A stretch of 64,000 nt of DNA, taken from the NCBI GenBank assembly GCA_965220485.1, contig OZ244832.1, positions 2,728,001 to 2,792,000 on the forward strand, read 5' to 3'. Of the stretch, positions 35,489 through 45,357 are shown in pieces. Below the pieces are notes generated by a model that saw nothing but the letters and a program-made list of their open reading frames with translations, had not been told where the DNA came from and searched no databases. The position numbers and the translations under genes were made by a program. Origin of the DNA: Aldehydirespirator sp965220485. Lineage in GTDB: Bacteria; Actinomycetota; Acidimicrobiia; Acidimicrobiales; Aldehydirespiratoraceae. Each line of letters opens with the position of its first letter. Position 1 is the stretch's first letter.

Positions 35489-36277
35489 GGCACCTTCGAT
35501 GTCCTCAGCCTTGCATACGTACACCTCGTCGCCGTCCCCGAGCAAATCGCAGCCCCGCTGCGGGGCCTGAGCACCGGCGCTTTGGTCAACGCCTGCGCGC
35601 GCCTGCGCCCCAACCCCGCCGGCGGCGAGGTCCTCGCCGCCGCCCGCCAGGTGCTGCGCGCCCTCGCGTGGCGCTACCGGGCGCTCACCGGCGAGATCAA
35701 AGAACTCGACACCGACATCGCCCGCCTGTGCGCCGAAGCCAACCCGGCACTGCTGGCCGCTCCCGGCGTCGGCGCCGAGGTGGCGGCGACCCTGCTCATC
35801 GCCGCCGGAGACAACCCCGAGCGCCTCAAGAGCGAGGCCTCTTTCGCTGCGCTCTGCGGCGCCACCCCCATCGAGGCTTCCTCAGGACAGATCACCCGCC
35901 ACCGACTGAACCGCGGCGGAGACCGCCAAGCCAACAACGCCCTCTGGCGCATCGCCCTGGTCCGCCTCCGCTGCGACGAGCGAACCAAGGCCTACGCCCA
36001 ACGGCGCACAGCCCAGGGCAAGTCCCGCAAAGAGATCATCCGCTGCCTCAAACGCTACATAGCCCGAGAAATCCACCAACTCCTGACCGACCCGCCACCA
36101 GTGCCCCACGGCACGCACCTGCGCCAACTCCGGCAAAGCGCAAACATCACCATCGCCGACGCCGCACAAGCCATCAACACCCGCACCAACCGGCTCTCAG
36201 AACTCGAACGAGGAACCCGCCACAACCACGACCTCGCCGTCCGCTACCACAACTGGCTAACCCAACACGCCACTTGA
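35489..36277 (+). pseudogene. IS110-family transposase C-terminal part fused to an XRE-type HTH
   Basis: Open from 35489 (just after a TAG), first start TTG 35582 (231 aa). ANPALLAAPGVGAEVAATLL, then EASFAALCGATPIEASSGQI and RLNRGGDRQANNALWRIALV form the Transposase_20 domain of IS110 proteins. The N-terminal DEDD domain is missing. After the transposase end, HLRQLRQSANITIADAAQAI followed by NTRTNRLSELERGTRH is an additional lambda-repressor-like HTH, unusual for IS110. Truncated, so not autonomous. Confidence 0.75.
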
Positions 36278-36424
36278 CAAACATAGGAGCATCATTACCC
36301 CGGTGAGGCTCAGATAGCCGCTCGGAGGCGGTTCGGATCATGACACCGCGAGTGTGTGTGCTCGGACCTACGGCTACGGTGCGGCCACCGCGGGCGGTGG
36401 CTGCTGGTGCCGTGATCAGTCTTG

Positions 36425-38266
36425 TTAGGACTCGACTGGTTCGACAGTGACGACGACGTCGCGACCGGTGCGCTGTTTGACGGCGATCCGGTGGCCGTGG
36501 ACGGTGATCTCGGTTGTGAGGTAGGAATCGACGGGCTTGTTGTCGCGGGTGTAGTGGTCGGTCACGGCCTGCAGGTATGCGGGCGACACGACCGCGATGA
36601 TGGGTTCGACCAGAAGCAGCGGCCGATAGGTCGCGTTCAGGTCCACGTCGTAGACGATGATGTCTCCGACGGCTCGAGTGGACCGGTTCGACGGGGACTC
36701 GGGTACTGAACACTGGGGAATCCCTGGCGGTGTGGACGCCGCCCACGGATCGGCTTCGATCACGACCGCGGTCGTGGCCGAAGTGGGAATGATCGCAATA
36801 GCGGGGTTCGGGGCGGCAGGCCCCCACGAGCCGAGCGGTGGAACTCGGCGGACTTCTCTGCCACCGTCGGGCTTGTTGTAGACGTTCTGCGCCCAGCCAT
36901 AGTCGATTGCGGCGGTATCGTGCCAGCAGTCGCTCCGATCGGGCTCCCCCAACGCGCTCCAATCCACAATCTCGGGGTTGAGGGTGGTTTGCTGGTGGGG
37001 ACGCACCAGCACCGTGGACGTCTCACCAGGCGGCACACAGACCACTTCAAGACCGTCGAGCCAGCCCAGCAGCCACTTGTTCCAGCCGGTGAACGGTGCG
37101 TGCGGATACTGCACCGACGGGGCGGCCAACCCGACACCACCGGCGAGATTCGGACCTGGCCTGTCAGCTGCGAGTGGGTAGGCGTAGTCCCATCCCCCGC
37201 CACCGAGCTGGCCGTAGCCCCATCCATAGCTGGACAGGCCCATGAGCGAGTCCTGGCCGCTGTCCGCGTCACGGGGGCCGCGGCCGTCGTGACGCACAAC
37301 GCCGTAGGTGTCACGCAACCCGAAGGTGTGCAACAGTTCGTGCGCGGCGGCTGACAGCGTCAACGAGAACCGGGTAGAGGACCACGAAAGGTCTGTGAGG
37401 TCGCGCGTGTCGAGCCAGCCGGGGGAAGGGTCGTCTTCGGTTTCGACCGCAGCGACGGACACCAACCCGGCGTTGAACGACGCGTACGGAAACTCTCGCG
37501 TCACCTTCGTGAACGCGAGCAGGATCGTGTCGGGATACAGGTTGCCCAGTTCACTGGCGGCACCGACGAGTGACTGACGGCCCAAAGAGACCGACTGGGC
37601 GCGGGTGTGCGCCGATCCGGGCAGGCGCACCTCACCGTCACGCCGAAACACCCAGTCGGTGCGGCCGTGCGACAGCGCTTCGAGCTTGGCTTCCAAAGCG
37701 GTGAGCAGCAGGTCGATGAAACCGGGCTGCGGATCGGCGCCCAGTTCGGGAATGTATAGGTCCCCCGGCGCGGGCAAATCATCAAAGGCGACGGTGACGG
37801 CTGTCACTTCGACCCGCTCGGGTGCTGGGCCGGTGTGCCGCAACCGGTCGCAGGCCGCGGCGGTAGCCCAGCTCGCTAGGCGGGCATCGAACCCGATCAC
37901 CGAATAGCGGCCCTCGGGCGGTGAGCTGCAAGGCACCCCACCGACTCGGGTGACCTCAGTACGGGTCTGTGTGAACGTGACGGCGCAGACCGAGCCGTCG
38001 CGGCTCACAGCGCCGGCTTGCCACTCTCCCCACGAGTAGGCGGCGGCGCGAGTCAGGAACAGAGCCATGTGCCGGCGTTTCACCGGCACTGTCGGGCGGT
38101 AGGTGCCGTCGCCGTAGCCCACGGTGACTCCCGCCGCGACCAGTCGCCGGATGGCGTAGGCGAAGGGGTGGGCGTCGCCCACATCGCTGAACGTGAGGCC
38201 ATCGCCGGTGGGCTCGGGCAAGTCGAAGGCCCGGGCCAAGAACACGGCCATCTGGCCGCGGTTCAC
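36425..38266 (-). CDS. SLH-domain zinc metalloprotease (M6-like), N-terminally truncated
   Basis: 613 aa if read from GTG 38266. It begins mid-way through an SLH module (NRGQMAVFLARAFDLPEP), then one more SLH (FSDVGDAHPFAYAIRRLVAA). There follows a long domain with AAAHELLHTFGLRDTYG, the HExxHxxGxxD zinc site of metzincin/M6-type proteases, and a beta-rich C-terminus. No signal peptide remains. Upstream sequence switches to the cyclo-ligase half at CGGACCGG (38270-38277), so the secretion signal and first SLH repeats were lost in a rearrangement. Export would fail unless a fused start supplies a signal. Confidence 0.72.
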   Translation of the reverse strand: MNRGQMAVFLARAFDLPEPTGDGLTFSDVGDAHPFAYAIRRLVAAGVTVGYGDGTYRPTVPVKRRHMALFLTRAAAYSWGEWQAGAVSRDGSVCAVTFTQTRTEVTRVGGVPCSSPPEGRYSVIGFDARLASWATAAACDRLRHTGPAPERVEVTAVTVAFDDLPAPGDLYIPELGADPQPGFIDLLLTALEAKLEALSHGRTDWVFRRDGEVRLPGSAHTRAQSVSLGRQSLVGAASELGNLYPDTILLAFTKVTREFPYASFNAGLVSVAAVETEDDPSPGWLDTRDLTDLSWSSTRFSLTLSAAAHELLHTFGLRDTYGVVRHDGRGPRDADSGQDSLMGLSSYGWGYGQLGGGGWDYAYPLAADRPGPNLAGGVGLAAPSVQYPHAPFTGWNKWLLGWLDGLEVVCVPPGETSTVLVRPHQQTTLNPEIVDWSALGEPDRSDCWHDTAAIDYGWAQNVYNKPDGGREVRRVPPLGSWGPAAPNPAIAIIPTSATTAVVIEADPWAASTPPGIPQCSVPESPSNRSTRAVGDIIVYDVDLNATYRPLLLVEPIIAVVSPAYLQAVTDHYTRDNKPVDSYLTTEITVHGHRIAVKQRTGRDVVVTVEPVES

Positions 38267-38733
38267 TGCCCGGTCCGGCCGCCTGCCCTTGTAACGGCGA
38301 CGCAGCCGACAACGACCAGATCGAAGGCTTTCATCTCCTCGAACTCGACCGGTGCCCCAACCTCGACAGCGCCCTCGGAGAACATGACGTTCTCGAACGC
38401 GATGCCGCGATCGCACAGGTCTCGGGGATCAAGCCGCACGAAGGGGAACGACTTGAGGAGTTCTGGAACAGGCGCGTACACGGTCTTGCCGTCCTGCAGC
38501 GCTCGGAGGCGCACTGGCGCCTGCGCAGGGTCAGGATTCGACTTCACAATCGCGGCACGTTGCCAGATGTCCAATCCGGCCAATCGTTCCGCTGCTTTGT
38601 GGGCATTCACATAGTTGGGGATGCGGCTGTGCGCGGGACCCACACCCGTACGCGTTGCCTCTAGTTTCCCCCAGATCTCGTTTCTGAGTTTGTCCTTGTC
38701 CTGGTGCCGCCCAGACCAACGCGCTTCTGCCAT
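38263..38733 (-). pseudogene. N-terminal half of a 5-formyltetrahydrofolate cyclo-ligase-like gene
   Basis: 156 codons from ATG 38733 (CGAGGGG upstream): KDKLRNEIWGKLEATRTGVG, RIPNYVNAHKAAERL, AIVKSNPDPAQAPVRLRALQ, GKTVYAPVPELL, ending VVVGCVAVTRAGGRTGQ-stop. MTHFS-like proteins continue RTGKGGGFADLE; that continuation is found at 13207-13536 on the plus strand. The break lies in CGGACCGG. Inverting 13206-38269 restores one frame of about 265 codons. The intact enzyme would use ATP to convert 5-formyl-THF (or act as an MTHFSD-like relative), fitting a C1/folate role in the demethylase locus. Confidence 0.85.
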
Positions 38734-38921
38734 CGAATGCGCCCCTCGCCCCACTTGTCGTGCAACCTACCGGCCCTCGCACTCACCTGTCAAGACTTGT
38801 CTGACAAGTTCTGGGGCACTTGACCGGGACTTCGGGTCCTGCACCTCGGGTCTTGTGCCGGGTCCCACATGGTCACTCTCCGCAGCAACGGGCGCTGAGC
38901 CAACAGGCGCGGTTCCTGGGA

Positions 38922-40592
38922 TCAGGCGGCCCGGTCGAGCCGGCAGAAGCATGATGCCTTGATGGGCACGTCGGCTCGGGCCACGGCGACGTCGAGGCGC
39001 TGCTTGATGTGGCTGGCCTCGATGATCTCGCCGCGGCGGGTCAGGCACTCATGGAGGCCGTGCAGGCTCCAGACGTTGTCGGGGTGCCAGCAGGCCCGCC
39101 GAAGCTGGCCGTCCAGGCCGAGATCGGCGCGGTAGGCGGCCTCGGCCTCCTCCATGCGGCCTCGCTCCATGAGCAGTGCGCCCAGGGCATGGCGGGTGGG
39201 CTGCATCCAGCCCCACGGCTCGTCGTAGGGCAGGTTGTCGTCGAGATCGACGGCCCGGTTGAGATGCTCGAAGGCGGTGTCGAAGTTGCCCCGCCGGTAC
39301 TCGATCTCGCCGTTCATCATGGCCTCGGCCACAGCCAGGATGTCGAGGCAGGTGTTGTTGAACAGCGTGCGGCTCTCGGGGACCCGGTCCCGGGCGGCCA
39401 CGAAGGCCTCGCGCTCCTGTACGGCTGCGTCGACCTGGCCGGTGGAGGCATAGGCCACCGCCCGGGCGTAGCGCATCATGGCCGTGGTGACGCAGTAGAG
39501 CTCCTGGTCGTCGGGGAAGGCCTGGTCGAGGATCTCCTGCCACTTCCCGAAGCGGATCAGCACATGCTGCTTGACCGGCACGAAGCCTTCGAGCCAGTCG
39601 GCCATCGGCGGCGAGCCGGTGCGTAGGAGCTCGGCGGGCAGGGTCTGGATCATCTCGTCGGCCGCGTCCATGGCCGGGCCGTACTGGCCCAGGAACATCG
39701 CCCCGTACACCTTGAAGTGATAGTTGTGGCAGCGGTAGGTGGAGTAGAAGTTCATCGGGCCCTCCTGCTCCAGGAACCGGCGGTCGGCGACGACCGCGGC
39801 GGAGTTGCGGGCCACGACGTTCTGGTAGTGGCCGCAAAGGACGTCGATGTGGGTCGGCATGTGGACCAGATGCCCCGCGTCGGGGACGAGATCGACGAGC
39901 GTGTCGCCGGCCTTCAGCGCTCGCTCCGGTTGGGGCGACATCTCCATGAGATGGATGTACATGTGCAGCAGGCCGGGATGCTGGTTGGCGCCCTTGGCGT
40001 CGAGCTCGGTGAAGGCGGTCTCGAGAACGTCGATCGCCTCTAGCGTGCTGGCGCCCTCGGCCGATTCGCCGGTGAGCAGGTCCCAGAGCTCCCAGGGTGT
40101 CCGGTTCATGACGGCCTCGGCGAACAGCGCGCAAACGTCGAGGTCGGAGCGGTAGGCCCGGTAGACGGCGCGCATGGCGTCGGCGTAGGCGTCGTTCCAG
40201 GGCCCGAAGTCTTCTTCTTCAGGGCTGGCGGGGTAGCGCTTGGCCAGTGCGCCGATCAGGGCCTGCTCGATGTCGCCGGCGGCCGGCGCGGCGTGGGCGG
40301 CCGCGGCCGATGCTGCGAGGGCGCGTTCGAGCGAGTGGCGCTTGTCGTCGTCGTCGAAGGCCTCCCAGGGCTTGTTGTAGTTGGGTCCGATGGCGTAGGC
40401 GATGCCCCAGTGGGCGATGGCGAGGTCGGGGTCGTGCTCGAGGGCCCGCTCGAAGCAGACGATGGCCTCCTCGTGGTTGTAGCCGTAGCACCACGCCATC
40501 CCCCGGTCGAACCACAGTTGGGCTTCGGGATCCTGTGTCGTGACCGGCAAGGTGAACGATCCGAGGTCGTAGTACGCGGTGTCTTCGTTCAA
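38922..40592 (-). CDS. large TPR-repeat cytosolic protein
   Basis: 556 aa, no signal or membrane segment. TPR-like helices are clear near the start (AQLWFDRGMAWCYGYNHEEA followed by CFERALEHDPDLAIAHWGIA) and end (EYRRGNFDTAFEHLNRAVDL and LMERGRMEEAEAAYRADLGL). The middle has conserved His-rich pieces (HPGLLHMYIHLMEMS; HLVHMPTHIDVLCGHY) seen in a widespread family of uncharacterised bacterial TPR proteins. No partner is apparent. A specific role cannot be inferred. Confidence 0.75.
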   Translation of the reverse strand: MNEDTAYYDLGSFTLPVTTQDPEAQLWFDRGMAWCYGYNHEEAIVCFERALEHDPDLAIAHWGIAYAIGPNYNKPWEAFDDDDKRHSLERALAASAAAAHAAPAAGDIEQALIGALAKRYPASPEEEDFGPWNDAYADAMRAVYRAYRSDLDVCALFAEAVMNRTPWELWDLLTGESAEGASTLEAIDVLETAFTELDAKGANQHPGLLHMYIHLMEMSPQPERALKAGDTLVDLVPDAGHLVHMPTHIDVLCGHYQNVVARNSAAVVADRRFLEQEGPMNFYSTYRCHNYHFKVYGAMFLGQYGPAMDAADEMIQTLPAELLRTGSPPMADWLEGFVPVKQHVLIRFGKWQEILDQAFPDDQELYCVTTAMMRYARAVAYASTGQVDAAVQEREAFVAARDRVPESRTLFNNTCLDILAVAEAMMNGEIEYRRGNFDTAFEHLNRAVDLDDNLPYDEPWGWMQPTRHALGALLMERGRMEEAEAAYRADLGLDGQLRRACWHPDNVWSLHGLHECLTRRGEIIEASHIKQRLDVAVARADVPIKASCFCRLDRAA

Positions 40593-40656
40593 GGGGTATC
40601 AGCCTCCCAACGTTGTCGTGGTGTGTCCCGAAGGTACTACTCCATACGAGAGCAAT

Positions 40657-41225
40657 TCAGAGTTGGGATTGGAGCTCTGAGAGGGGGATCACCTCGGCTT
40701 GGGGGGTCTCTGTGTCGCCTTCGGGGAGCATGAAGCGCCAGTAGACGATGCCGAAGGGCCGGCCCTCGGTGTCGAGCCAGTTACCGACGCCGGGATTGGT
40801 GTGGGCTATGACCGTGAAGTCGCGGCCCATGCGGGCGTAGGCGGCCCGCAGGGTGGCCACCGGGTCGCTCATCAGCTCGGAGAAGTGCACGTCCACGAAC
40901 CGCTCGGCGGCACCATGCCCGACCCCCGCATCTGCACCGACCCGTTGAGCCCGGCAGCGAAGACGGCCAGGATGTTCTGGGCTGCGCCGTCCACATCGAT
41001 GTCGTCGGTGCGCAGCCACTGGATCATGGCGGTGGTGCTGACGGTGGACGGCATGGTCTTGGCCGGGTCACGGTGGGTTTGTACCACCCAGGCGTCGTTG
41101 AACTCGGCGAACAGCAGAGGCAGCAGTATCAGATGGGCCGGTGTCTTGAGCACCCATTGGGTGGGGCCGGTGCCGTGCTGGAACACCTGGAGGAACCGCC
41201 GATGGCAGCGGCGGACGGACCAGCC
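40657..41225 (-). pseudogene. mosaic remnant: sulfotransferase piece joined to a DUF1214-like tail, frameshifted
   Basis: Reading leftward, RRFLQVFQHGTGPTQWVLKT then PAHLILLPLLFAEF and QTHRDPAKTMPSTVS match the central part of sulfotransferase-family proteins (PAPS-dependent). The frame shifts near 40900 and continues RFVDVHFSELMSDPVATLRA, also sulfotransferase. After GRDFT the sequence changes to NPGVGNWLDTEGRPFGIVYW and RFMLPEGDTETP, which resembles the C-terminus of DUF1214 proteins. N-terminal PAPS loop is absent. A dead hybrid of two genes. Confidence 0.6.
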
Positions 41226-41369
41226 GCTCGGTCATCGGTGCCAAGGCCGCGGTGCCATCCCCGAGATCGCCGGAGCTGGCGCGTCGAGCGACTGGCGAAC
41301 TACGAATCCTTGATGGTTCTCATGAATTGTTGCGTTGCGACATGCAGTCGGGTTTGCTAGGCTCGAACT

Positions 41370-41651
41370 ATGGAGGCGGCCGACACCATGACCATGGGGA
41401 TGTTCGTGACGCTGGCTGCTCTGATCGTAGGGTCGATCTGGAATCAGCATCGTGAGAGCAACGCAATGCGGGCCGAGAACACCCGCCAGATCGAGAGGCT
41501 TGGTGACCAGTTCGGCGATCAACTCGGCAAGTTGGGCGAGGGATTGACCAGTGTCCGAGAACAGCTGAGCCGCATAGAGGGACACCTGAGGCTGGCACCG
41601 CCTCCAGCGCCAGACATCCCGGAGGGCGACGACCGGCGCGACTCCGACTAG
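41370..41651 (+). CDS. small single-span membrane protein with coiled coil (family member 1)
   Basis: 93 aa. A hydrophobic span (MGMFVTLAALIVGSIWN) is followed by a helix with heptad-like spacing (IERLGDQFGDQLGKLGEGLT, then VREQLSRIEGHLRL) and a short acidic tail. Similar layout is found at 46315, 48139 and 56765. Upstream TTGCGA and TAGGCT with 17-base spacing (about 41334-41362) make a plausible promoter, and a GCAGTCGG element is shared with the 46315 gene. The RIEGHL motif recurs as RVEGHL in the 46315 product. Function unknown. Confidence 0.65.
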   Translation: MEAADTMTMGMFVTLAALIVGSIWNQHRESNAMRAENTRQIERLGDQFGDQLGKLGEGLTSVREQLSRIEGHLRLAPPPAPDIPEGDDRRDSD

Positions 41652-41703
41652 GCGACGCAATACCATCTGAGCTTGTTGTGGTTCGGGCGGTTCGAGGTGT
41701 GCA

Positions 41704-42603
41704 TTGATCGGCCATGATCCGCTCGGGGCTCGGGCCTCGACGTTCTGGGGGGTGGGGGCGGTCGCTTTGGCGACCTCGCTGATCGGGACCATCGGAACCG
41801 CAGCCGAGCTCGGACCCGACTCGGTGAGCCCCGTGGCTACGGGGGCGTGGCGGGGTGTGATCGGGGCGGCCGGGCTGCTGTTGGTGTCGACGAGCCGCGG
41901 GCAAGCGCCGTGGCGGTACCGGCTGCCCGCTCGCTGGGTGGCGCTCGGGGGATTGGGGGTGGTGGCCAGCCAGCTCTCGTTCTTTGAGGCGACGACCCGC
42001 ACCGGCGTGGCTGTCGGGACCCTGGTAGCGATCGGTGTCGGCCCGCTGGTGGCCGGCGTGATCGACTGGATGGCGTACCGGCAGCGTCCCGACCGGCGCT
42101 GGCTGGCAGGGGTGGCGGTGGCGCTGGCCGGTGTGGTGTTGCTGTCGGGCGGCGCCGCGGAGGTGGTGTGGAGCGGCGTGGCCTTCGGGGTGCTGGCCGG
42201 CTGCGGCATCCCCTGCCAGGGGTTCGCGGCCCAGCAGATGATGCGGGACCGGCCGTTGCTGACCACGATGGCCACGATCATGACCACGGGCGCAATCTTG
42301 ATGATGCCGGTGGCGCTGGGCTCGCTCGACACCGCGTTCGCCTCGACCGAGTCCGTCTCGACGGTGCTGTATCTGGGACTGGTGACGGTGACGCTGGCCC
42401 ATTCGCTGTGGGGGGCCGGCCTGAAGCGTCTCAGCCTGAGCGTGGCGGTGGTGGTGGGGCTGCTGGAGCCGGCAGTGGCGGCCACGCTGGCCATGACGGT
42501 GCTGTCCGAGCCGGCCACCGCGGCGTTGGTGGCCGGGATCTGCCTGGTGATCGCGGGCGTGGCCGTCACGTCGCTGAGCCCGGTAGCCGGACGCCGCGTC
42601 TAG
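41704..42603 (+). CDS. DMT-superfamily (EamA-type) membrane transporter
   Basis: 299 aa, about ten hydrophobic helices in two EamA repeats (for example VSPVATGAWRGVIGAAGLLL and the C-terminal SLSVAVVVGLLEPAVAATLA). TTG 41704 is chosen because GAGGTG lies 6 bases upstream and the protein starts near the first helix. Relatives export amino acids, nucleobases or other small metabolites; the substrate is unknown. The stop overlaps the end of a small minus-strand ORF. Confidence 0.82.
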   Translation: MIGHDPLGARASTFWGVGAVALATSLIGTIGTAAELGPDSVSPVATGAWRGVIGAAGLLLVSTSRGQAPWRYRLPARWVALGGLGVVASQLSFFEATTRTGVAVGTLVAIGVGPLVAGVIDWMAYRQRPDRRWLAGVAVALAGVVLLSGGAAEVVWSGVAFGVLAGCGIPCQGFAAQQMMRDRPLLTTMATIMTTGAILMMPVALGSLDTAFASTESVSTVLYLGLVTVTLAHSLWGAGLKRLSLSVAVVVGLLEPAVAATLAMTVLSEPATAALVAGICLVIAGVAVTSLSPVAGRRV

Positions 42604-42779
42604 CCGCGGCTGGGCAATTTCAAGATCCAATCTTGAATAGGCGCGACACTTGTCGCAATCGATGGCAAGCCGAAGACCTCGAATGCTGAGTCCGCATCCT
42701 TGGTGGCTGATCGGGCGCGCTCCATCATCTGACTCATCCAAGCGATCATGAGCGAAGCATCCACATACGCGATGAGCAT
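42600..42779 (-). CDS. 59-aa small ORF downstream of the ATPase
   Basis: ATG 42779 opens 21 bases after the ATPase stop and gives MLIAYVDASLMIAWMSQMME, ending WILKLPSRG. Composition is protein-like (hydrophobic start, amphipathic middle) and GC is lower than in the flanks, as in the ATPase gene. Ribosome site is weak. It could be the remnant or partner of a two-gene ATPase module. Not recognised. Confidence 0.3.
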   Translation of the reverse strand: MLIAYVDASLMIAWMSQMMERARSATKDADSAFEVFGLPSIATSVAPIQDWILKLPSRG

Positions 42780-42800
42780 CGCGGATGCTCTCGGCGTTGA

Positions 42801-44454
42801 TCACGTCAGGCTGTTGATAAGGCGTGACGTGTCATCCGACTGTTCGGTGGCCACGTCAACGTACTGGTCCTCCGGGATGCCCCAGTCGGGCTCGATATCC
42901 ACCTGCGTGACCTGAACAGGCCCATCAGGATCCGGCCGGTGGAACCGGTGCACGGCAATGTCCTCCAGGCTCAGACGATCACTGGCCTCGTAGCCGCCCT
43001 TGTCATCCCGGGTGGCGGGATTCTGCTGCTGGCCTAGTAGCAGGCAGTTCGACAGCTCGTGGATCAGTACGGCACTATGCGTGGCGCAAACGACGCTCAC
43101 TCCTTCGCCTACCAAACGGACGAGCACACGGGCGACTAGCCGGATTGCCCCCGGGTGAAGATGCGACTCCGGTTCATCGATGATGAGCAGGTCGCCCGGC
43201 TCCACAATACGGTCGATCCACATGGCCAAAGGAGCCAAGTCGGCCACCATAGACGACGCTCTACGGATTGCGATGCGATGCCCGACCTGTTCGTACCCGA
43301 GTGTGGGAACCATGTCGTCACCCGCTCCCGAGTAGATCTCCCCGTCCATGACCTGCCTGAGCAGGCTCAGGGATCCGGCGGTAGCGGGACCCCTCTTCCG
43401 GCGCGGCCGCCGGCCAAGGCCGTGCCAGCGGTCGCGGGTGCGTGTACCAAGAAGTCCTGCCAAGGACGAAATGAAGTCGAGTGCCACGCCGTCAAGAGCG
43501 GGATCGCGGACCGTAGGCAGGCCTAGGCTCTCCCGCTCGAGCTCAATCCGAAGCCTGACGACATCGGTCCAAGCGTTGAGAAGCCCGGACCTACCAGCAG
43601 GCAAGTAATGGGCGCCGCCCGAGAGGCCCATGCGCTTCAGATACCCATGCCAAGTAGCTGACCGGAAGTCTCGAGAAGTCTGCTCATTCAGCAACGCCTC
43701 TTTATCAATGTCCTCATCGGAGGGATGCACGAGACGCGCTGCATGCACGTCAGGGTCGTAGTCGAACGGGTCAAGGGTGACCGTCACATCCGAGCCAAGA
43801 TCGGAGGCAGATGTCCCGTTGGTGCCGAAGAGGCAGACGCTCTGGCCTTCGTGGTGGGCTCGATACACCTCAACTACCAAAGACTTTGGTTGGTCCCATT
43901 TCCCGAGCTCGCTTGTGGAAGGAACGCCGAAAGTCGAGCACAATTGCCCTTCTAGCGACCGGCCTACATCGCTGAGCGCTTGGCAGATCCACGTTGTGGC
44001 CTTCGCGCGCACGTTCTGAGGCAAGTCCCCGATCTGAAGCTGCAGATCCTCCGATGCGTGCTGGAGGCTGTGAGGCTCGTCCAACGCTCGCTGCATGACG
44101 AGATCACCTAGGTGGCTGGTGCCAAACTCCCGAAATGGAGGTTTTGCGGTCACAAAACCCCAGGTCAGCGACTTGCGAATTGTGGCAAATTGCCATTTAA
44201 CACCAGCCACCTAGAGCAGTTCGCTCCTCGGTACTCAGCGGCGTTGCGGCGCTCCGCCGAAAATCGTAGACAGCGCGGCGGGCGGCGTAGAGGGTCTGGG
44301 CGAGGTAGGTCTTGCCGGTGTTATTCCGGCCGATCAGCACGGTGAGGGGCTTCAACGCGACGCTGGCGTGCTCAATCGGTCCCAGATTGTCGACCACGAG
44401 CCGGAGATCGGCTCTCTTGCCGAGCATCCCGTCAGGGCGCGTCCCCGGACTCAT
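42801..44454 (-). pseudogene. OLD-like AAA ATPase interrupted by a MITE
   Basis: The N-terminal 80 codons (44214-44454) hold LVVDNLGPIEHASVALKPLT and Walker A LIGRNNTGKTYLAQTL. The rest (to 42801) holds a coiled middle and LLIIDEPESHLHPGAIRLVA (Walker B) and VCATHSAVLIHEL (switch His). Between them sits MITE copy 2. Removing the 99-bp element and one CTAG gives …STEERTALGDLVMQRALDE… in one frame, about 517 codons. AAA_15/OLD-like ATPases are common in phage-defence modules. As it stands the gene is split; a late GTG at 44210 could express only the C-terminal part. Confidence 0.85.
44108..44214. mobile_element. MITE copy 2 with CTAG target duplication, inside an ATPase gene
   Basis: Same 107 bp as copy 1 (24561-24667): CTAG at 44108-44111 and 44211-44214 around a 99-bp core with GTGGCTGGTG / CACCAGCCAC ends. 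The two copies appear identical, which indicates recent movement. The empty site can be reconstructed from the disrupted reading frame. Confidence 0.92.
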
Positions 44455-44679
44455 GTTGACAGGCTAACGCTGTGGCCGGGCGCCAGCCCCGCTAGGCCGA
44501 CGTCAGCATCGAGAGGCGTCGTGTGGGCTGGGTCCGAGCGCACGGAGGCGAGGGGCATGGGTGATCGGGCTGCTGTAGGGTAGCGGCGCCATGCTGCGGA
44601 CGGCATCCACCTGGGGCTGGCCGGCTGGTCCTAGCTTGTCAACACCCGGTATGAGACCCGATATGAGGGAGGACTGATC

Positions 44680-45264
44680 CTGCTATCTCCACTGCGCCAA
44701 GAACTCCTAACAATCCTGCAAGAACTCGGCCATCGCAGGCTCGACGAGCCGATCAGGCTTGCGTCGGGGGCGTGGTCGTCAGACTTCATCGACGGCAAGG
44801 AGGCCTTGGCCGAGTGGCGCCATCTGCGCACGGCGTGTGAGGCCATCGTGGAGACGGTCACCGAGGCCGGTCACAGCTTCGATGCGGTCGGCGGGCTCAC
44901 CATGGGCGCCGACGCTCTGGCCGTCGGAATCGCCGCGGTCAGCGACTGCCGCTGGTTCTTCGTGCGCAAGGAGGCCAAGCAGCGAGGCACCAGGCGGTGG
45001 GTCGAGGGAGCACAGATCGGCCCCGGCGACACGGTGCTGCTAGTGGACGATGTGGTGACGACGGGCGGGTCGATCTTCAAGGCGCTGGACATAGTCGAGC
45101 AGACCGGGGCCGAGACGGTGGCTGCGGTGACGCTAGTGGACCGCAGCGGCATTGCCGGTCCCAGGTTCGAGCAGCGAGGCATCGGCTACTACCCGATGGT
45201 CACCTACGAGCTGCTCGGGATCGACCCCGTCCGACCCGAACCGGCCACGGCGACCGCCAGCTGA
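44680..45264 (+). CDS. orotate phosphoribosyltransferase-like protein
   Basis: About 194 aa. ASGAWSSDFIDGKEAL near residue 35 matches the OPRT dimer-loop region, and VLLVDDVVTTGGSIFKALDI is the PRPP-binding motif. The frame is open well before the first conventional start (TTG 44806). GGGAGG at 44668-44673 followed by a CTG at 44680 gives a product of normal OPRT length, so a CTG start is proposed. It should join orotate to PRPP in UMP synthesis, or serve salvage of another base. It is isolated from other pyrimidine genes. Confidence 0.7.
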   Translation: MLSPLRQELLTILQELGHRRLDEPIRLASGAWSSDFIDGKEALAEWRHLRTACEAIVETVTEAGHSFDAVGGLTMGADALAVGIAAVSDCRWFFVRKEAKQRGTRRWVEGAQIGPGDTVLLVDDVVTTGGSIFKALDIVEQTGAETVAAVTLVDRSGIAGPRFEQRGIGYYPMVTYELLGIDPVRPEPATATAS

Positions 45265-45357
45265 CTACGGATAGGACCTGCTGGCGGCAGGTCTCGTTCA
45301 GTCCCATGGCCCCGGCCGGCATCCCACTTCAGTGCGGGCGATCACACCTCCGCGAGC

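Noticed and set aside
44631..44861. Minus-strand ORF over the OPRT gene
   Set aside because: The plus strand carries clear OPRT and PRPP motifs in one frame; the minus frame has no family features.
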